Assembly: GCA_016708305.1 (NCBI GenBank)
Contig: JADJGB010000010.1
Span: 558,001-622,000 of the forward strand
Direction of reading: 5' to 3'
Origin: Sphingobacteriales bacterium
Lineage (GTDB): Bacteria > Bacteroidota > Bacteroidia > Chitinophagales > Chitinophagaceae
DNA: 64,000 bases
A program made the position numbers and the translations under genes. Shown piece after piece: positions 1 to 8,802 of the stretch (within the stretch, counting starts at the first letter, position 1; each line of letters starts with the position of its first letter). Below the pieces are notes generated by a model, which saw only the letters and a list, made by a program, of their open reading frames with translations, searched no databases and was not told the DNA's origin.

Positions 1-95
1 CTTTATGATGAAGTGGTTACAAGCGCTTTCAAATAATGTATAGACGTGGAATAAACGAACAAGAAAGGCCAATCTAATATATTTTATATATAATA

Positions 96-1109
96 TTAAC
101 TTTCCCAATCAAATCGACTCCTTGCCATATTTTTATAATAGGCAATCAACCACCTCGTCACTTCACTGTACGATTCCATGCCTGAAGGCTGATTATTGAA
201 CATCAGGAAATGACTGTAAACCCATTTTAGAAGTGGTTCAACGGGGTTTTTGTAACGCTCGTAAAATGCACGATAATCATCTATATCTTTTATAACTTGT
301 GGATGAAGTGCGCTATTATAATTTTTTGCCTTTGTACTATCAGCATAATAAAGTTCTCCGATGCTGTAATTGTACATGTCAAAATAAACCGAATACCTGA
401 AATTAACAGATGGATGCTTGCTGCTAACGAGATAACCCACAAAATTCGCTTCATTTTCTTTGGCATAACCCAATTGATGAGCTATTTCATGCGAAGCCAC
501 AAATGGCTCCACACATTGCGGGATGGTAGTATTCACCTGAGCCTCGCCGGTAAAAGGATTGTAATAGCCCTGGTAGCCGGGTGTAGTTAAACAAATAGCT
601 GAAAATAGAGGCTTTACTGAGCTAACTTTATATTTCAAAAATGGATGCTGGTTTTCGACCAATTGATAGGCCCTGGTAGCACCTGCAAATAATTTCTGAT
701 TTCGCCTGAAAGAATCACGCATGGCAGGTGTAAGTAGGGATGCATTTGTGTTTAATTTTTTCTGGAGCAAATCAACCAAAGTATCCAAATCCTGAGCAGA
801 ATAATTCTGGCTATCCAAATGTAATTGTCCCGAAATCCCCACTCGAGAATAGTTCAATCCCCAGAAGCCATAAAAAACCACATAAACTATAAGCCCAATG
901 AGCATTATTTTCACAAATGCTTTCTTAATATTTTTTGGGTTGAAAAGTTTTCTGAAATTCTTTATCAATTTAATCATTTGACACATCAGGTACCCAATCA
1001 GAAGTAAATAAAGTAGATCGCCAAGACTGAAAGGCAACCACCCTAACGAAAAGCGCAAAATTTTGGATATGTAAATATATACACCATTACTATAATATTT
1101 TTCTACCAT
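96..1109 (-). CDS. DUF3810 family membrane protein with HExxH motif
   Basis: A 337-residue protein with two hydrophobic segments near the N-terminus (about residues 21-44 and 65-86), followed by a long extracytoplasmic-looking domain. A zinc-metallopeptidase-like HEIAH motif lies at residues 207-211, with the acidic stretch KENEAN about nine residues further on. This is the arrangement I associate with the DUF3810 family of Bacteroidota. The family's substrate and role are not established to my knowledge; a membrane-anchored zinc hydrolase is inferred from the motif only. The ATG at 1109 precedes the first hydrophobic segment and no better upstream start is visible. It is transcribed away from the acetyltransferase at 1275. 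Length and motif appear intact, so this gene seems unaffected by the indels seen elsewhere. Confidence 0.85.
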   Translation of the reverse strand: MVEKYYSNGVYIYISKILRFSLGWLPFSLGDLLYLLLIGYLMCQMIKLIKNFRKLFNPKNIKKAFVKIMLIGLIVYVVFYGFWGLNYSRVGISGQLHLDSQNYSAQDLDTLVDLLQKKLNTNASLLTPAMRDSFRRNQKLFAGATRAYQLVENQHPFLKYKVSSVKPLFSAICLTTPGYQGYYNPFTGEAQVNTTIPQCVEPFVASHEIAHQLGYAKENEANFVGYLVSSKHPSVNFRYSVYFDMYNYSIGELYYADSTKAKNYNSALHPQVIKDIDDYRAFYERYKNPVEPLLKWVYSHFLMFNNQPSGMESYSEVTRWLIAYYKNMARSRFDWES

Positions 1110-1274
1110 TCCGGGAAAATGAAATTACCTTAATTGTTATTGCTAAACCAAACACAGTATTGTAAAGAATATATTTCTTCTCTTTTCAAAAAAGCTTTCA
1201 TAATATTTTAATGCCAAAATTGTTCAGGTCGCTAAGTAAAGGTTTATTTTTATATAAATTGAAAATATCTGATA

Positions 1275-1824
1275 ATGAAATTTGAGCCACTACAAGTAAC
1301 ACTCAAAAATGGTGTAGAAATCGTCATCAGGGAAGCAAAACGGAAGGATGCACGCCAACTGTTGGATACTATGGCGGTGTATTATGGAAGGCGAATTTTT
1401 GATAACTGAAATTGAAGAGTTCAACCCAACTGTGCAGGATCAGGCGAAATGGATAGAAATGTTGAACAGCAGCCGAAACAGTTTGCTCCTGATAGCAACC
1501 TGCAAAAAGGAGATTATCGGATCCGTTGATCTAAAAGGTGAGATGAGAAAAAAAATATGGCATAATGCTACCCTGGGGATTAGTATTTTGAAAAAATGGC
1601 AAAATCTCGGATTAGGAAAAATCATGATGCAACAAGCATTAAATTGGGCAACAAACAGTTTGAGTCTGGAGCAAATTTGGCTTCATGTTTTTTCCACTCA
1701 TTCAGTTGCCATAAGCCTTTATAAATCATTGGAATTCAAAGAAGCAGGAATTCAAAAAGATTTTGCAAAAATGCCGGATGGCAGTTTTGCGGATAATATT
1801 ATTATGAGAAAAGAGGTAAAATAA
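1275..1824 (+). CDS. GNAT family N-acetyltransferase (frameshifted)
   Basis: The coding signal begins at ATG 1275 (MKFEPLQVTLKNG..., then IVIREAKRKDARQLL), a typical GNAT beta1-alpha1 start, but that frame stops about 40 codons later. The fold continues in the next frame from about 1385 (EGEFLITEIEEF onwards) to 1824. The continuation carries the acetyl-CoA loop region (LGISILKKWQNLGLGKIMMQQAL) and a C-terminal ISLYKSLEFKEAG stretch typical of GNAT enzymes. The two halves join at about 1375-1385, where one extra base (or two missing) in a TATTATGG context explains the break. It probably acetylates a small molecule or protein amine with acetyl-CoA; the substrate is unknown. The ATG at 1348 is an internal out-of-frame start and is rejected. 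Full length would be about 182 residues, normal for the family. Confidence 0.8.
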
Positions 1825-1867
1825 TACTTTAGGTTCTAATAGATAATTATTGTTCTCAATATTAAAA

Positions 1868-1890
1868 ATACGGGAAAAACACCCCCTTTT
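1868..1890. promoter_or_regulatory. Copy of a 13-base motif shared with the 7027 hairpin
   Basis: The 13 bases ATACGGGAAAAAC at 1868-1880 are identical to 7027-7039 and, as there, are followed by a run of C. Here the second arm is degenerate (ACCCCC rather than CCCGTAT), so a hairpin would be weaker. It lies between the acetyltransferase and a 49-codon open frame at 1959. A regulator site or RNA hairpin is possible; function is inferred only from recurrence. Confidence 0.4.
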
Positions 1891-1958
1891 TTGCTCAAAT
1901 TTCCTTTTACCTTAGCCCCAGATTAATAACTGAAAAATATTAAAATCTGTTTTTTTAA

Positions 1959-2108
1959 ATGCAAACAAGACGTGAACATTTGGTTTATATCCTTGCTTTA
2001 ATTGGTAATTCAGTATTATTTTTTAGAGGATTAAAAAGGAATAAAAAGGAGTTAAAGAATTTGAGACCGGAACTCATGTATTATTATACTATGAATTTTT
2101 TATCATAA
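1959..2108 (+). CDS. Possible small protein, 49 residues
   Basis: Open frame from ATG 1959: MQTRREHLVY, then a short hydrophobic stretch (ILALIGNSVLFF) followed by a basic segment (RGLKRNKKELKNLR). It looks like a tiny membrane-associated protein, but nothing in it is recognised. It sits about 70 bases downstream of the ATACGGGAAAAAC motif, similar to the spacing between the second motif copy and the 90-residue protein at 7104. It may equally be chance. The rest of the 1825-2174 interval shows nothing else. Confidence 0.3.
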   Translation: MQTRREHLVYILALIGNSVLFFRGLKRNKKELKNLRPELMYYYTMNFLS

Positions 2109-2174
2109 CACTATTGTTTTTGCTGACTTTGGGTAACACCATAATTGTTTAGAAGGTCAGTCAAAACTATTCAT

Positions 2175-2206
2175 GAAAAAGGAGCTGTGTTTTCGCAGCT
2201 CCTTTT
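2175..2206 (-). terminator. Rho-independent terminator of thrS
   Basis: Perfect inverted repeat AAGGAGCTG ... CAGCTCCTT (2179-2187 with 2196-2204, allowing a base either way) flanked by A and T runs, 20 bases beyond the thrS stop. On the minus strand the hairpin is followed by T residues, as expected for an intrinsic terminator. Confidence 0.85.
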
Positions 2207-2226
2207 AAATTATTGATTATCAATCA

Positions 2227-4163
2227 TTATTCATTTGTTCGATTTCTGATTTCTTCATTAATACTATTGATAAATTCATCCAAATCTTTCATTCCCAGGT
2301 CTCCCTTACCTTGCCTGCGCACCGAAACTTTACTTTCATTCATCTCCTTCTCTCCTATTACCAACATATAAGGCACCCGATGCAATTCATTATCACGAAT
2401 TTTCTTTCCTATTTTTTCGTTTCTGTCATCAACTTCAACACGTACACCGGATTTTTTGAGTTTCGAAGCCACAACTTTTGCATAATCCATGAATTTATCA
2501 CTTATTGGAAGCACTTTGACCTGTAAAGGAGACAACCATACAGGGAATTTACCTGCATAATGCTCCAACAGGAATCCGATAAAACGCTCATGAGTACCCA
2601 GCGGCGCCCTGTGAATAATAAGTGGAATATCTGTATTATTATCCGGTGTTGTAAATTCAAGTTTAAACCTTCTTCCCTGAGCAAAATCCACCTGATTGGT
2701 AGCCAATGTAAATTCACGACCAATTGCGCTCCATATCTGCACATCAATTTTAGGACCGTAAAAGGCACCTTCGCCCTTCACTTCTACAAACGGAATTTTG
2801 GCATCAATCATCACATTTCTAACAAGTTCTTCAGTTTCTATCCAAAGTTCCGGTTCGTCCACATATTTTTGACCTAATTTTTCAGGATCGTGCAGTGACA
2901 AACGCATGATGTATTTTTCAATGCCAAAAATTTTAAAGTATTTCAAATACATGTCGTTCACCGCCTTAAACTCCTGGGCAAATTGCTCTTTTGTGCAGTA
3001 AATGTGTGCATCATTCATGTGTAGGCAGCGTACACGCATCAACCCAAAAAGCTCGCCGCTTTGTTCATAACGGTAGCAGGTGCCATATTCTGCTAGTCTT
3101 AATGGTAAATCTTTGTAGCTCTTAGGTTCCGCAGCAAATATTTTATGGTGGTGCGGACAGTTCATTGCCTTCAGATAGTATTTTTGACCTTCCAGTTCCA
3201 TTGGCGGGTACATACTGTCCTGATAATAAGGCAAGTGGCCACTGGTGATGTACATGCTTTCCTTAGCAATATGAGGCGTAACCACTCTTTTATAGCCGGC
3301 ATCTTCTTCTGTCTCTTTAGCCAGTTTTTCCAATTCTTCAATAATTATTGTTCCATTTGGCAACCATAAAGGCAAACCGGGACCCACATCATCATCCATT
3401 GTAAAAATGCCTAACTCCTTACCTAACTTGCGATGGTCTCTCTTTTTGGCTTCCTCCAGCATCAACAAATATTCCTCCAGCTCTTTTTGAGTGGGGAAAG
3501 TGATTCCATAAACACGGGTGAGCATCTTGTTTTTTTCGTCGCCTTTCCAGTAAGCGCCCGCAATACTGGTAAGTTTAATAGCTTTTATTAAACCGGTATT
3601 GGGGATATGAGGCCCGCGGCAAAGGTCGGTGAAGCGCCCTTGCGTGTAAAAAGTAATTTCGCCATCGTTCAAATTACTCAGCAAGTCCAATTTATATTCA
3701 TCGCCCTTTTCTGTAAAATATTGAACAGCCTCCGCCTTTGGCATTTCCTTACGAATGTAGGCGCTATTGGTTTTTGCAAGTTCATTCATTTTCTTTTCGA
3801 GCGAAACCAAATCTTCTTCTGACAATTTGCGATCGTCCAGATCCATATCATAATAGAAACCACCCGAATCCAACGGCGGCCCTACCCAGAATTTTACTCC
3901 GGAAAACTCGCTTCCACCGCTTCGGCCATCAGGTGGGCTGATGAGTGCCAGAAGGTTTTTTTACCATCCGGTTCGTTCCATGTCAGCAGGTTGATGGTTG
4001 CATCATCATTAATGGGTCTGGTGGCATCCCACACTTCACCATTGATGTTGGCGGCAATCACCTTGCGAGCCAACCCTTCCGAAATAGATTTTGCTATATC
4101 AAGAGCAGTAATACCATTTTCAAACTCTTTTTTTGCCCCATCCGGGAAAGTAATATTCACCAT
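2227..4163 (-). CDS. thrS: Threonyl-tRNA synthetase (frameshifted)
   Basis: Class II aminoacyl-tRNA synthetase charging tRNA-Thr. The N-terminal piece (to about 3894) carries the TGS domain (MVNITFPDGAKKEF, ITALDIAKSISEGLA) and the start of the editing domain (WHSSAHLMAEAV). The second piece (2227-3873) carries the rest of the editing region, the catalytic core and the anticodon-binding domain. Recognisable zinc-ligand contexts are MNCPHHH, DAHIYC and IIHRAPLG. The frames join as SFP-(G)VKFWVGPPLDSGG near 3880-3895, where one base (probably a G in a CCGG run) is missing. Because the gene is normally essential and single copy, a sequencing indel is more likely than a true pseudogene. ATG 4163 is preferred over the GTG six bases upstream. 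A terminator follows the gene, and a divergent membrane-protein gene lies upstream. Confidence 0.93.
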
Positions 4164-4828
4164 AATCACTAATTATTCTTAAACTTTTAAGCCTGCAAAT
4201 TTAACAAGTAAAAGCCAATTGGCAATGAATAAAAGATGATTGTGGAATATGCGTGCAATCTCAGAAATTTTTTTTTGATAAAATGTTGCATATCAGGATT
4301 TTTACACGTCTAATAATAATAAAGATTGTTTATGAAAAAATTATTCCTGGTATCGCTTATTTGCATTGCTGTCAATACCTTCTCTCAAACAAAAACCTGG
4401 GTGCTGGAGCAACAAATAGTTGCCGGGCATAGCTGGCTGAGCCAGGAATCTCAAGACAAACCTCATTTAATGTTTCAGGCAGGTGCAGATATTGTTCGTC
4501 AATATAGAAATTTGGGTGTAGGTGTAGGAATCGATTACAGCGCTGAAGGCAATACCAGAGATTTTCCTAATTACAAAGATGTTACAAGAATGCACTATAT
4601 CCGAATTCCGGTCTTCTTAAGGGTGATTTCCAATGAAATGCGAGTGCGCCCTTTTGCGGATGCCGGACTGTCTTTTGGTATTTTTATGGCAGGAACGAGC
4701 AAAGCAAAAAGCTCCGGAAAGCCAACAATAACAGATAATGCTCAACCGGTCAACGACCCCGATATTGGACTGCTGGGGAATGTCGGTTTTATCAATAAAA
4801 TCAATGATCGCATCAATTTCCGAACTTA

Positions 4829-5927
4829 TTAATAAAGACATAATTTAGTTCTTATTTTAAAATATATTTTGTATATTTGCCCATGGCTAATACAAAACGT
4901 AAGAACAAAGATGCTCAGGAAGAGACTCGCTTTCGGATAGTGGACTACTTAAAAATAAACGGGGCACTCAAAAGCAGGCTGCCGAGATATTTTCTGTATC
5001 AGAAAGGAGTGTAAATAAAACATGGAATAAATACAAAAAGAAGGCAAGCGTTCACTTTTGAATAAGAAGCGTGGCGTAAAAGGAGGCAAGAAGATAACCG
5101 GACAGCAGGCTGCCGAAGTTCGACGGTTGATAAAGGATAAGATGCCCGACCGGTTAAACTGGCCTTTGGTTTATGGACACGTGCAGCCGTACAACAGCTT
5201 ATCGAACAGAAATATGGCGTTGTATTAAGCGTGAAGCAGGTGGGTCGATATTTAAAAGCTGGGGCTATACACCGCAAAAGCCTATCCGCAAAGCATTTGA
5301 ACAGAAACCCGAGCAGGTAAAGCAATGGTTAGAGAAGGAATACCTGCCATAAAGAAGCGGGCAACTAAAGAGAAAGGAACAATTTATTTTGGAGATGAAA
5401 CCGGCATGCGAAGCGACCATCAGGCAGGCAGAAGCTATGCGCCTAAAGGCAAAACCCCAGTGGAAATCAACAGGGCAACGGTTTTCGCTCAATATGATTT
5501 CAGCTATCAGCAATAAAGGTCATTTACAGTTTATGCTGATAGAGAAGTTTAACGGTGATGTATTTATTGATTTTTGCAACGAATGATTCGTTATAGTAAA
5601 CAAAAGATATTCTATGTAACGGATGGTCATCCTGCACAACAAAAAAAAATTGCAGGCGTGGCTGGAGGAAAGCAAACATCGAATAGAGGTGTTTTCATTC
5701 CGCCCTATAGCCCCGAGTTGAATGCGCAAGAATATTTGAATCAGGATGTAAAGACTAATGTTATCGGCAAAAGCGCCCTATCAATAAAGCTGAAATGCGC
5801 GCCAACGTTGAAGGTTTTATGAACGAAAGAAAAAGCAATAAAAAGCAGGTGCAAAAATATTTCCATGCAGACCACGTCAGATACGCAGCATAGAAAATTA
5901 ATACGAACTAAATTGGGTAACGATTAA
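4829..5927 (+). mobile_element. IS630-family insertion sequence
   Basis: A 1,099-bp element bounded by imperfect inverted repeats: the left end from 4829 contains AATTTAGTTC, matched by the right end read in reverse from 5927 with the same AATTTAGTTC core. TA dinucleotides at 4827-4828 and 5928-5929 form the target duplication typical of the IS630/Tc1-mariner group. It holds one broken DDE transposase gene in the same direction as the disrupted host gene. A TATATTTG box at about 4872 resembles a Bacteroidota -7 element and may drive the transposase. Confidence 0.85.
4883..5893 (+). pseudogene. IS630-family transposase, multiple frameshifts
   Basis: Starting at ATG 4883 (MANTKRKNKDAQEETRFRIV), the reading continues through several frames: an HTH segment (TQKQAAEIFSVSERSVNKTW), then LIEQKYGVVLSVKQVGRYLK, then the catalytic region with FGDETGMRSDH, ISNKGHLQFMLI, FNGDVFIDF, VTDGHPAQ and PPYSPELNAQEYLNQD, ending HADHVRYAA at 5893. 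These are the DDE signatures of IS630 transposases. At least five frame changes are needed over 1 kb, more than in the host genes nearby. The copy is either truly decayed or a repeat region with poor consensus. Expected intact length is about 340 residues. Confidence 0.85.
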
Positions 5928-6150
5928 TATATTACTTATTATCACGGATTAAGTCAACAAAAATTATTACTTGGCGGCTCCAACATACCTCCCATTACAT
6001 ACCGCAATATAGGTCTGGGGCTTGGACTGAATTATAAAATTATCAGCAAAAATTAAAAAGTAGAAAAACTAAAGCTCTATACATTAGGAGAAAAAACTTT
6101 ATTACTTTTATATTGTAGTTTCTATTATCAATCAGCTAAATATAAAAAGT

Positions 6151-6822
6151 ATGAAAAATTTCTTTTTACTCATTTTATCTTTTTGCCTGTGGACTAGTGT
6201 TTCATTCTCCCAAAAAGGATGGACGGTAAACGACAAATTCACCATTGGGCACAGTTGGACAAACGGTTATAAACCAGCTAATTACAATTATAAATTTCAC
6301 CCGTTAGTACAGGTAGGTCGGCAGGCAATTTATAATTTCAGCGATCATGCAGGACTGGGGTTCGGAACATTTTTCAGTACCGAAGGAGTTACACTGGTCA
6401 ATAAAACAGAAAAATTAACGAATGATGCAAGAATGAATTATATACGTATTCCGATATTTGCAAATATTGTTTTTGGCGATGCAGATAGAAAAGTCCGCCC
6501 CAGAATCAGCCTTGGTCCTTCAGTAGGGTTTTTGGTGGGAGGAAAATCACTGATTGAAAATAAAGACAATATTTTATTAGGCAAAAAGTCAAAAAAACTA
6601 TTGGATACCAAAACAGATATCGGAGCTTTGGTTTCTATCGGTTTTAATACACAGCTGACGGAGGGTATAACCATCAATCATGATATTGGTTATTATCATG
6701 GCTTTACCTCCAATAAAGCTGAAAATGAGCATTTTACACACAGGAATTTGGGGTTAAGTGTGGGGATGGCCATTAATAGTGATGCAATTAAAAAGTTCAA
6801 GGCAGGCATGCATAGAAAATAA
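6151..6822 (+). CDS. Outer-membrane beta-barrel protein, PorT-like
   Basis: A 223-residue protein with a signal peptide (ending about VSFSQ) and alternating amphipathic strands: YNFSDHAGLGFGTFFST, MNYIRIPIFANIVFG, RPRISLGPSVGFLVGG, GALVSIGFNTQL, and a C-terminal NLGLSVGMAI. It is a paralogue of the interrupted gene at 4332 (shared HSW near the N-terminus, MxYIRIPxF, YYHG), so the pair arose by tandem duplication. It presumably sits in the outer membrane; the specific role is unknown. With the upstream copy broken by an IS, this is the only intact member here. A strong hairpin follows. Confidence 0.75.
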   Translation: MKNFFLLILSFCLWTSVSFSQKGWTVNDKFTIGHSWTNGYKPANYNYKFHPLVQVGRQAIYNFSDHAGLGFGTFFSTEGVTLVNKTEKLTNDARMNYIRIPIFANIVFGDADRKVRPRISLGPSVGFLVGGKSLIENKDNILLGKKSKKLLDTKTDIGALVSIGFNTQLTEGITINHDIGYYHGFTSNKAENEHFTHRNLGLSVGMAINSDAIKKFKAGMHRK

Positions 6823-6860
6823 AAATGATGCCTATAGTTCAATCTATATAATTGAAAAAA

Positions 6861-6899
6861 TGCAGGAAAAGAATTTTTGTCTTCTTTCCTGCACTTTTA
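6861..6899 (+). terminator. Rho-independent terminator after the barrel gene
   Basis: Perfect 9-bp stem TGCAGGAAA (6861-6869) with TTTCCTGCA (6885-6893), followed by CTTTTAAT. It lies 38 bases past the stop of the barrel gene. Confidence 0.8.
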
Positions 6900-7016
6900 A
6901 TCTCATAGGATAAACTGAGAAATTAAAAATCGGCGCTTTTAATAGGAAAGCTAATATTGTGATTGCTTGCTGATACAAATATCACTCTATTTGGCACCCA
7001 TAGTCAACGTGAAATT

Positions 7017-7046
7017 ACCCGTTTTTATACGGGAAAAACCCCGTAT
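7017..7046. promoter_or_regulatory. Inverted-repeat operator or leader hairpin upstream of the small protein
   Basis: ATACGGG (7027-7033) and CCCGTAT (7040-7046) form a perfect 7-bp inverted repeat around AAAAAC. A preceding ACCCGT (7017-7022) can alternatively pair with ACGGG, so two mutually exclusive hairpins are possible. It lies about 58 bases before ATG 7104. It could be a binding site for the response regulator encoded downstream, or an RNA element. Confidence 0.5.
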
Positions 7047-7103
7047 TATTAATTGTATTATTATTGCAATATTGCGTTTTATTTAACACTAAAATTTTTG
7101 ACT

Positions 7104-7376
7104 ATGGCAAACGAATGTGCATTTGAATTTTCTTTCAGAAGAAAAGATCTTGAAAAATTACTGGCAGATAATCCCAAAAGCCAACTGATTCTTGTAAAAA
7201 ACGAAATAAAATCGGTTTCTACAGGAGGTAAAAAACGGCTCAATGTAATGACGGTAACTGCCTCCGCCAAATCGTCCGGTAGAAAAACTGCAGTTGCCCT
7301 TAATGCTTCAGGTGATATAACCTCATCCATCGAAGGCTGTCCATATCCTCCCGGATGTACGGTTGATAGCGAATAA
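7104..7376 (+). CDS. Small hypothetical protein with Cys/Pro tail
   Basis: A 90-residue protein starting MANECAFEFSFRRKDLEKLL at ATG 7104; the longer frame from 7053 is not needed, because 7104 directly precedes the conserved-looking part. There is no signal peptide or membrane segment. The middle is Ser/Ala/Thr-rich and basic, and the C-terminus ends in a distinctive GCPYPPGC motif followed by TVDSE. I do not recognise the family. The two closely spaced cysteines in a proline turn could form a small disulfide loop, bind metal, or be a modified peptide tail; none is shown. It lies directly upstream of a membrane protein, histidine kinase and LuxR regulator on the same strand, and follows the ATACGGG/CCCGTAT repeat, so it may be a target or a signal of that system. 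Confidence 0.65.
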   Translation: MANECAFEFSFRRKDLEKLLADNPKSQLILVKNEIKSVSTGGKKRLNVMTVTASAKSSGRKTAVALNASGDITSSIEGCPYPPGCTVDSE

Positions 7377-7398
7377 TTATCAGCATAAATAACATAAT

Positions 7399-8052
7399 CT
7401 GAAAAATTTTATAACCATATTAAATTATCTGGACATTATTGGCCCTTTAATAGCTCTGGCTGCATTTTTTTTAAGAAGAAAAAGAATTACCGGAGCGCTA
7501 TGGGGCATTTTTATTTTTTGCCTGATTCAATTTATTCTCAATTTTATTGCCACTTTTTTAGATGTGGCGTTTAAAGAAAGTAATTATTGGGTTTATAAAA
7601 TAAATACCATTTTGTCTGTAATTGTAATTCTTATCATATTTGGTAAGTATTTGGTACCGGATAGAAAAAAACTAACTAATTGGATACTTTTTGCATTGAT
7701 AGTGATTAATATTTTTTCCACCTTTTCTGGAGACGGAGTTACCTCCTATAACAGTTACAGTGCAGCATTAGTTAGTTTTGTAATCGTTGGCTATTGCTTA
7801 TATTATTTTTACTCAAGGCTGCTTATGTCCTCCCCTGAAGACAGTGTGCCATCCACTCCTATTTTTTGGTGTATTGTTGGGTTATTTACTTACTTTGCAG
7901 GAGCTTTCTTTATCTTTATAAGCTATAAATATCTGATTGAAGCAGATGTTGCCACGATTGGTACACTGTGGAGGTTTCATAATTTATTATTAGTAATTTG
8001 CTGCCTGTACATAAGTTACGGAATTTTATGCAAGACTTACCAAATGACATAG
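7399..8052 (+). CDS. Multi-pass membrane protein, possible sensor partner of the kinase
   Basis: The frame is open from about 7399 to 8052 (roughly 217 residues) and encodes about six hydrophobic segments (IIGPLIALAAFFL, GIFIFCLIQFILNFIA, ILSVIVILIIFG, WILFALIVINIFSTF, ALVSFVIVGYCLYYF, FWCIVGLFTYFAGAFFIFI, LLLVICCLYISYG). No ATG exists upstream in frame. Candidate starts are CTG 7399 or GTG 7564, but the latter would remove the first two hydrophobic segments, so a start lost to a sequence error near 7399 is plausible. Its stop overlaps the kinase start by 25 bases, which suggests coupling. This arrangement resembles two-component loci where a separate membrane protein supplies the sensing part and the kinase has just one membrane helix. 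Function is inferred. Confidence 0.6.
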   Translation: MKNFITILNYLDIIGPLIALAAFFLRRKRITGALWGIFIFCLIQFILNFIATFLDVAFKESNYWVYKINTILSVIVILIIFGKYLVPDRKKLTNWILFALIVINIFSTFSGDGVTSYNSYSAALVSFVIVGYCLYYFYSRLLMSSPEDSVPSTPIFWCIVGLFTYFAGAFFIFISYKYLIEADVATIGTLWRFHNLLLVICCLYISYGILCKTYQMT

Positions 8053-8800
8053 TTATTATTCTGGGTGCATCAGTATTCCTTTTATTGATTTCACTTTTTA
8101 TTGTATTGATGTTGATGGCTTACAGAAAAAGAGACTTTACTCATCTTCAGGAAAAAAGAAAACTTGAGGAAGAGTTTAATAAGCAGCTTTTACAATCACA
8201 AATGGAGGTGCAGGAGAGTACTTTTTTACATATAGGGCGGGAACTGCATGACAATGTGGGACAACTACTTAGCACTTCCAGAATGTTGATTGGACTTACT
8301 GAGCGGTCGCTGGAGCATCCTCCCGACATGCTGGCAACCGCCAATGCCACACTTGCCAAAGCCATAACTGAAATTCGCTCGCTTTCAAAATCGTTGGATA
8401 AAGAGTGGCTGGGACAATTCAATTTTAGCGATAATTTACTGGCAGAAGTAAATCGAATAAATGCCACCAATCTTATCAAGGCAACCCTGAATTTCAATCT
8501 CAGTCTTAATTTGCCGTCCGAAAAACAAATCATCCTTTTCAGAATTGTGCAGGAAGCCATGCAGAATGCCATCAAACACGGGCAGTGCCGTCATATTACA
8601 ATAGAATCGAAAAAGATAGAAGGTAAAAGGTCATAATGATAAAAGATGATGGTGTTGGATTTAAAATCAATGAGATTAATAAAGGGTTGGGACTTGACAA
8701 TATGAAACATAGGGTAGAACTACTGGGAGGCCAGATAGGTTTTAATTCAATTGTAGGGCAAGGAACAACTGTAAAAATAACTTTACCTCAAAAAACGTAA
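8028..8800 (+). CDS. NarL-type sensor histidine kinase (HisKA_3), frameshifted
   Basis: From ATG 8028 there is one membrane helix (about residues 8-31), a coiled-coil linker (LQEKRKLEEEFNKQLLQ), and a HisKA_3 dimerisation domain with the phosphoacceptor His74 in GRELHDNVGQ. The N box IVQEAMQNAIKHG follows. The first frame stops at 8636; the ATPase domain continues in the next frame (KDDGVGF, GLGLDNMKHRVELLGG, GQGTTVKITLP) to 8800. The join is at 8624-8627, where an A run is one short (AAAA for AAAAA). The long form from 7998 is rejected because it reads through the upstream gene. Three bases separate it from the response regulator, its evident partner. No extracytoplasmic sensor domain is present, so input likely comes from the overlapping membrane protein. 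Confidence 0.85.
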
Positions 8801-8802
8801 AT

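Larger units (their letters stand above)
4332..6056 (+). pseudogene. Outer-membrane beta-barrel protein gene interrupted by IS630-family element
   Basis: The 5' part (4332-4828) encodes a signal peptide (MKKLFLVSLICIAVNTFSQ) and strands of a small PorT-like barrel: HYIRIPVFL, RVRPFADAGLSFG, DIGLLGNVGF. The 3' part resumes after the insertion at 5930 and ends at 6056 (YYHGLSQQ, then YRNIGLGLGLNYK). Removing 4829-5927 plus one TA gives a continuous frame INFRTYITYYHG that aligns without gap to the paralogue at 6151 (TINHDIGYYHG), so the gene was intact before insertion. The alternative TTG at 4326 is less likely than the ATG at 4332. Function is unknown; such barrels are common in Bacteroidota. 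The insertion removes the last strands, so the product is probably non-functional. Confidence 0.85.

Noticed and set aside
2311..3941. Plus-strand ORFs inside thrS
   Set aside because: Antisense frames of a clearly coding gene, with no promoter or domain.
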